Below, in pieces: positions 63,028 to 64,000 of a stretch of DNA of 64,000 nucleotides. Source of the stretch: Chrysomallon squamiferum (Eukaryota > Mollusca > Gastropoda > Neomphalida > Peltospiridae); assembly GCA_012295275.1 (NCBI GenBank), contig CM022679.1, positions 8,769,669 to 8,833,668 on the forward strand. The letters are read 5' to 3'. Numbering within the stretch: position 1 is the first letter of the stretch; each line of letters starts with the position of its first letter. Below the pieces are notes generated by a model, which worked only from the letters and a program-made list of their open reading frames with translations, did no database searches and had not been told where the DNA came from. A program made the position numbers and the translations under genes.

Positions 63028-64000
63028 TTATATAGCTTCTAATGATCTATCTTTAAAAGATAACAACCTAATTTGCTTTTTGTTTTCAATGGGCCAATAA
63101 CGAGGTAATCATCTTACAATTATACTAACTCAGTTTTTACAGATCTGTGAATCTGTGTTTATAAAACCTTGAAATAAGCTTTCATCTTTCACCTCAAAAT
63201 TATTAAACCAAAGTAGAAAACATTTTTTTTTTTTTCAGCATTTTTCTGAAGCATACCTTCATAAAGCTTGCCTTCATTAAAATACAACAATTGTAAAATT
63301 GCTGGTTTCCTTCCCCTTTGTTGTTTTCATTGCACAAAGCATGGACAGACACAACATGCCACACACCATAAAAACAGATGTGACATCAACTTTCCTCATC
63401 TGACATGTTACTTTGCATTATAATGAGCTATGCATCAGATCTGGTCAATCAAAAGGAAGGTGTTACAGTGATTTACACGTGAAATGCTGCAGCTCAGTTG
63501 CAAAAGATCAAGATGAGAGAAGCATTTCTGATTGGCCCAAGTTAAGCATTCGAGTCTGCACACACTTTGAGTTTTTGTTGATTACTTTCTGTTCTGTTCT
63601 AAGAACCAAACTTGATTTTAGGATCATAAAAACAACAGTAGAATATATTCTGTGAGTGCAACTGTCAACAGGATTGCTTGAATGGTGAATTCAAGGAAAA
63701 GAAAAAACAAACTAATCATTTTTTTTTTAAGCATCATGCATGATTTAAATCTTGATTTTTTTTTTTTTTTTTGAATTTTGAAAGTGTTGATTACCTCCGT
63801 CAGAGAAATTATCAACAAAACCGAGATAGGCAATTTTTGTCTGCAGTCAAATCACATCAAGTACAAAGCAAAGAAAACTGTTTTAAGTTTCCACTTCATA
63901 CATCTGACTCATCACACTTGCTTCTTTAATTGCCTTTAGTCTCTTGGGTAACAAGAGTTTTTAGCCTTTAATTAGCAACCTCTTTCTGGAGTTGGCTCTA
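60916..64000. other. Slo intron reaching the window edge
   Basis: AAAT repeats at 61240-61400 with an AC tract at about 61324-61342, an AT tract at 61955-61980, T-rich DNA at 61980-62560 and (ATT)n near 63003-63026. The last kilobase is less repetitive but has no exon I could match to RCK1, pore or voltage-sensor sequence. Confidence 0.6.

Noticed and set aside
63413-63655. 80-residue plus-strand frame in non-repetitive DNA
   Set aside because: Antisense to slo, no recognisable domain; could be an old element fragment but nothing supports it.
63790-63850. Possible minus-strand slo exon between CTGCAG and GTAATC
   Set aside because: The translation in every frame fails to match Slo1 RCK1, pore or voltage-sensor sequence.

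Overview
The window is nuclear DNA from an animal, most likely an invertebrate, and looks spiralian or mollusc-like. The support is two multi-exon genes with GT-AG introns and animal-specific proteins, very AT-rich introns, and an extreme load of microsatellites, minisatellites and homopolymers. The exact taxon cannot be fixed by eye. There are no bacterial-style operons, no rRNA or tRNA gene and no CRISPR array that I can support.

The layout is two convergent genes. On the plus strand, 1766-17115 carries a 20-exon gene for an SLC26A11-type sulfate/anion transporter. All exon phases join into one 630-residue frame plus stop; only the extreme N-terminus, in an upstream exon I could not place, is missing. 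An intergenic or 3'-flanking stretch of about 11 kb follows (17116-28211). On the minus strand, 60915 down to 28212 carries the 3' two thirds of a Slo1/BK calcium-activated potassium channel gene (slo, KCNMA1 family): late RCK1, the RCK1-RCK2 linker with a CxxCH haem-type motif, all of RCK2 with an intact calcium bowl, and a short divergent tail. Its voltage-sensor and pore exons must lie beyond 64000. Sixteen constitutive-looking exons encode 705 residues. Two further candidate cassette exons (33 nt and 18 nt) are in phase.

The most unusual signal is that several minisatellites are built from exon-intron junctions. At five junctions, and possibly a sixth, a tandem array begins inside the exon end, runs through the splice site into the intron, and repeats that junction several times. 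These are the donors of transporter exons 1 and 13, the acceptor of transporter exon 19, the donor of the slo exon ending at 60270, the acceptor of the slo exon starting at 33269, and possibly the acceptor at 35135. Each array strings decoy splice sites beside the real one. In the arrays I read through, using a decoy meets an in-frame stop, except one slo acceptor copy that would add 15 residues in frame to RCK2.

The rest of the window is intronic or intergenic AT-rich DNA with other minisatellite arrays (periods about 30 to 165 bp), many (CA)n, (GA)n, (AAT)n, (TTTA)n and (GATA)n tracts, one perfect 23-bp fold-back hairpin, a GC-richer possible mobile-element remnant, and short dispersed duplications. 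The two genes have no evident functional link; they are simply neighbours.
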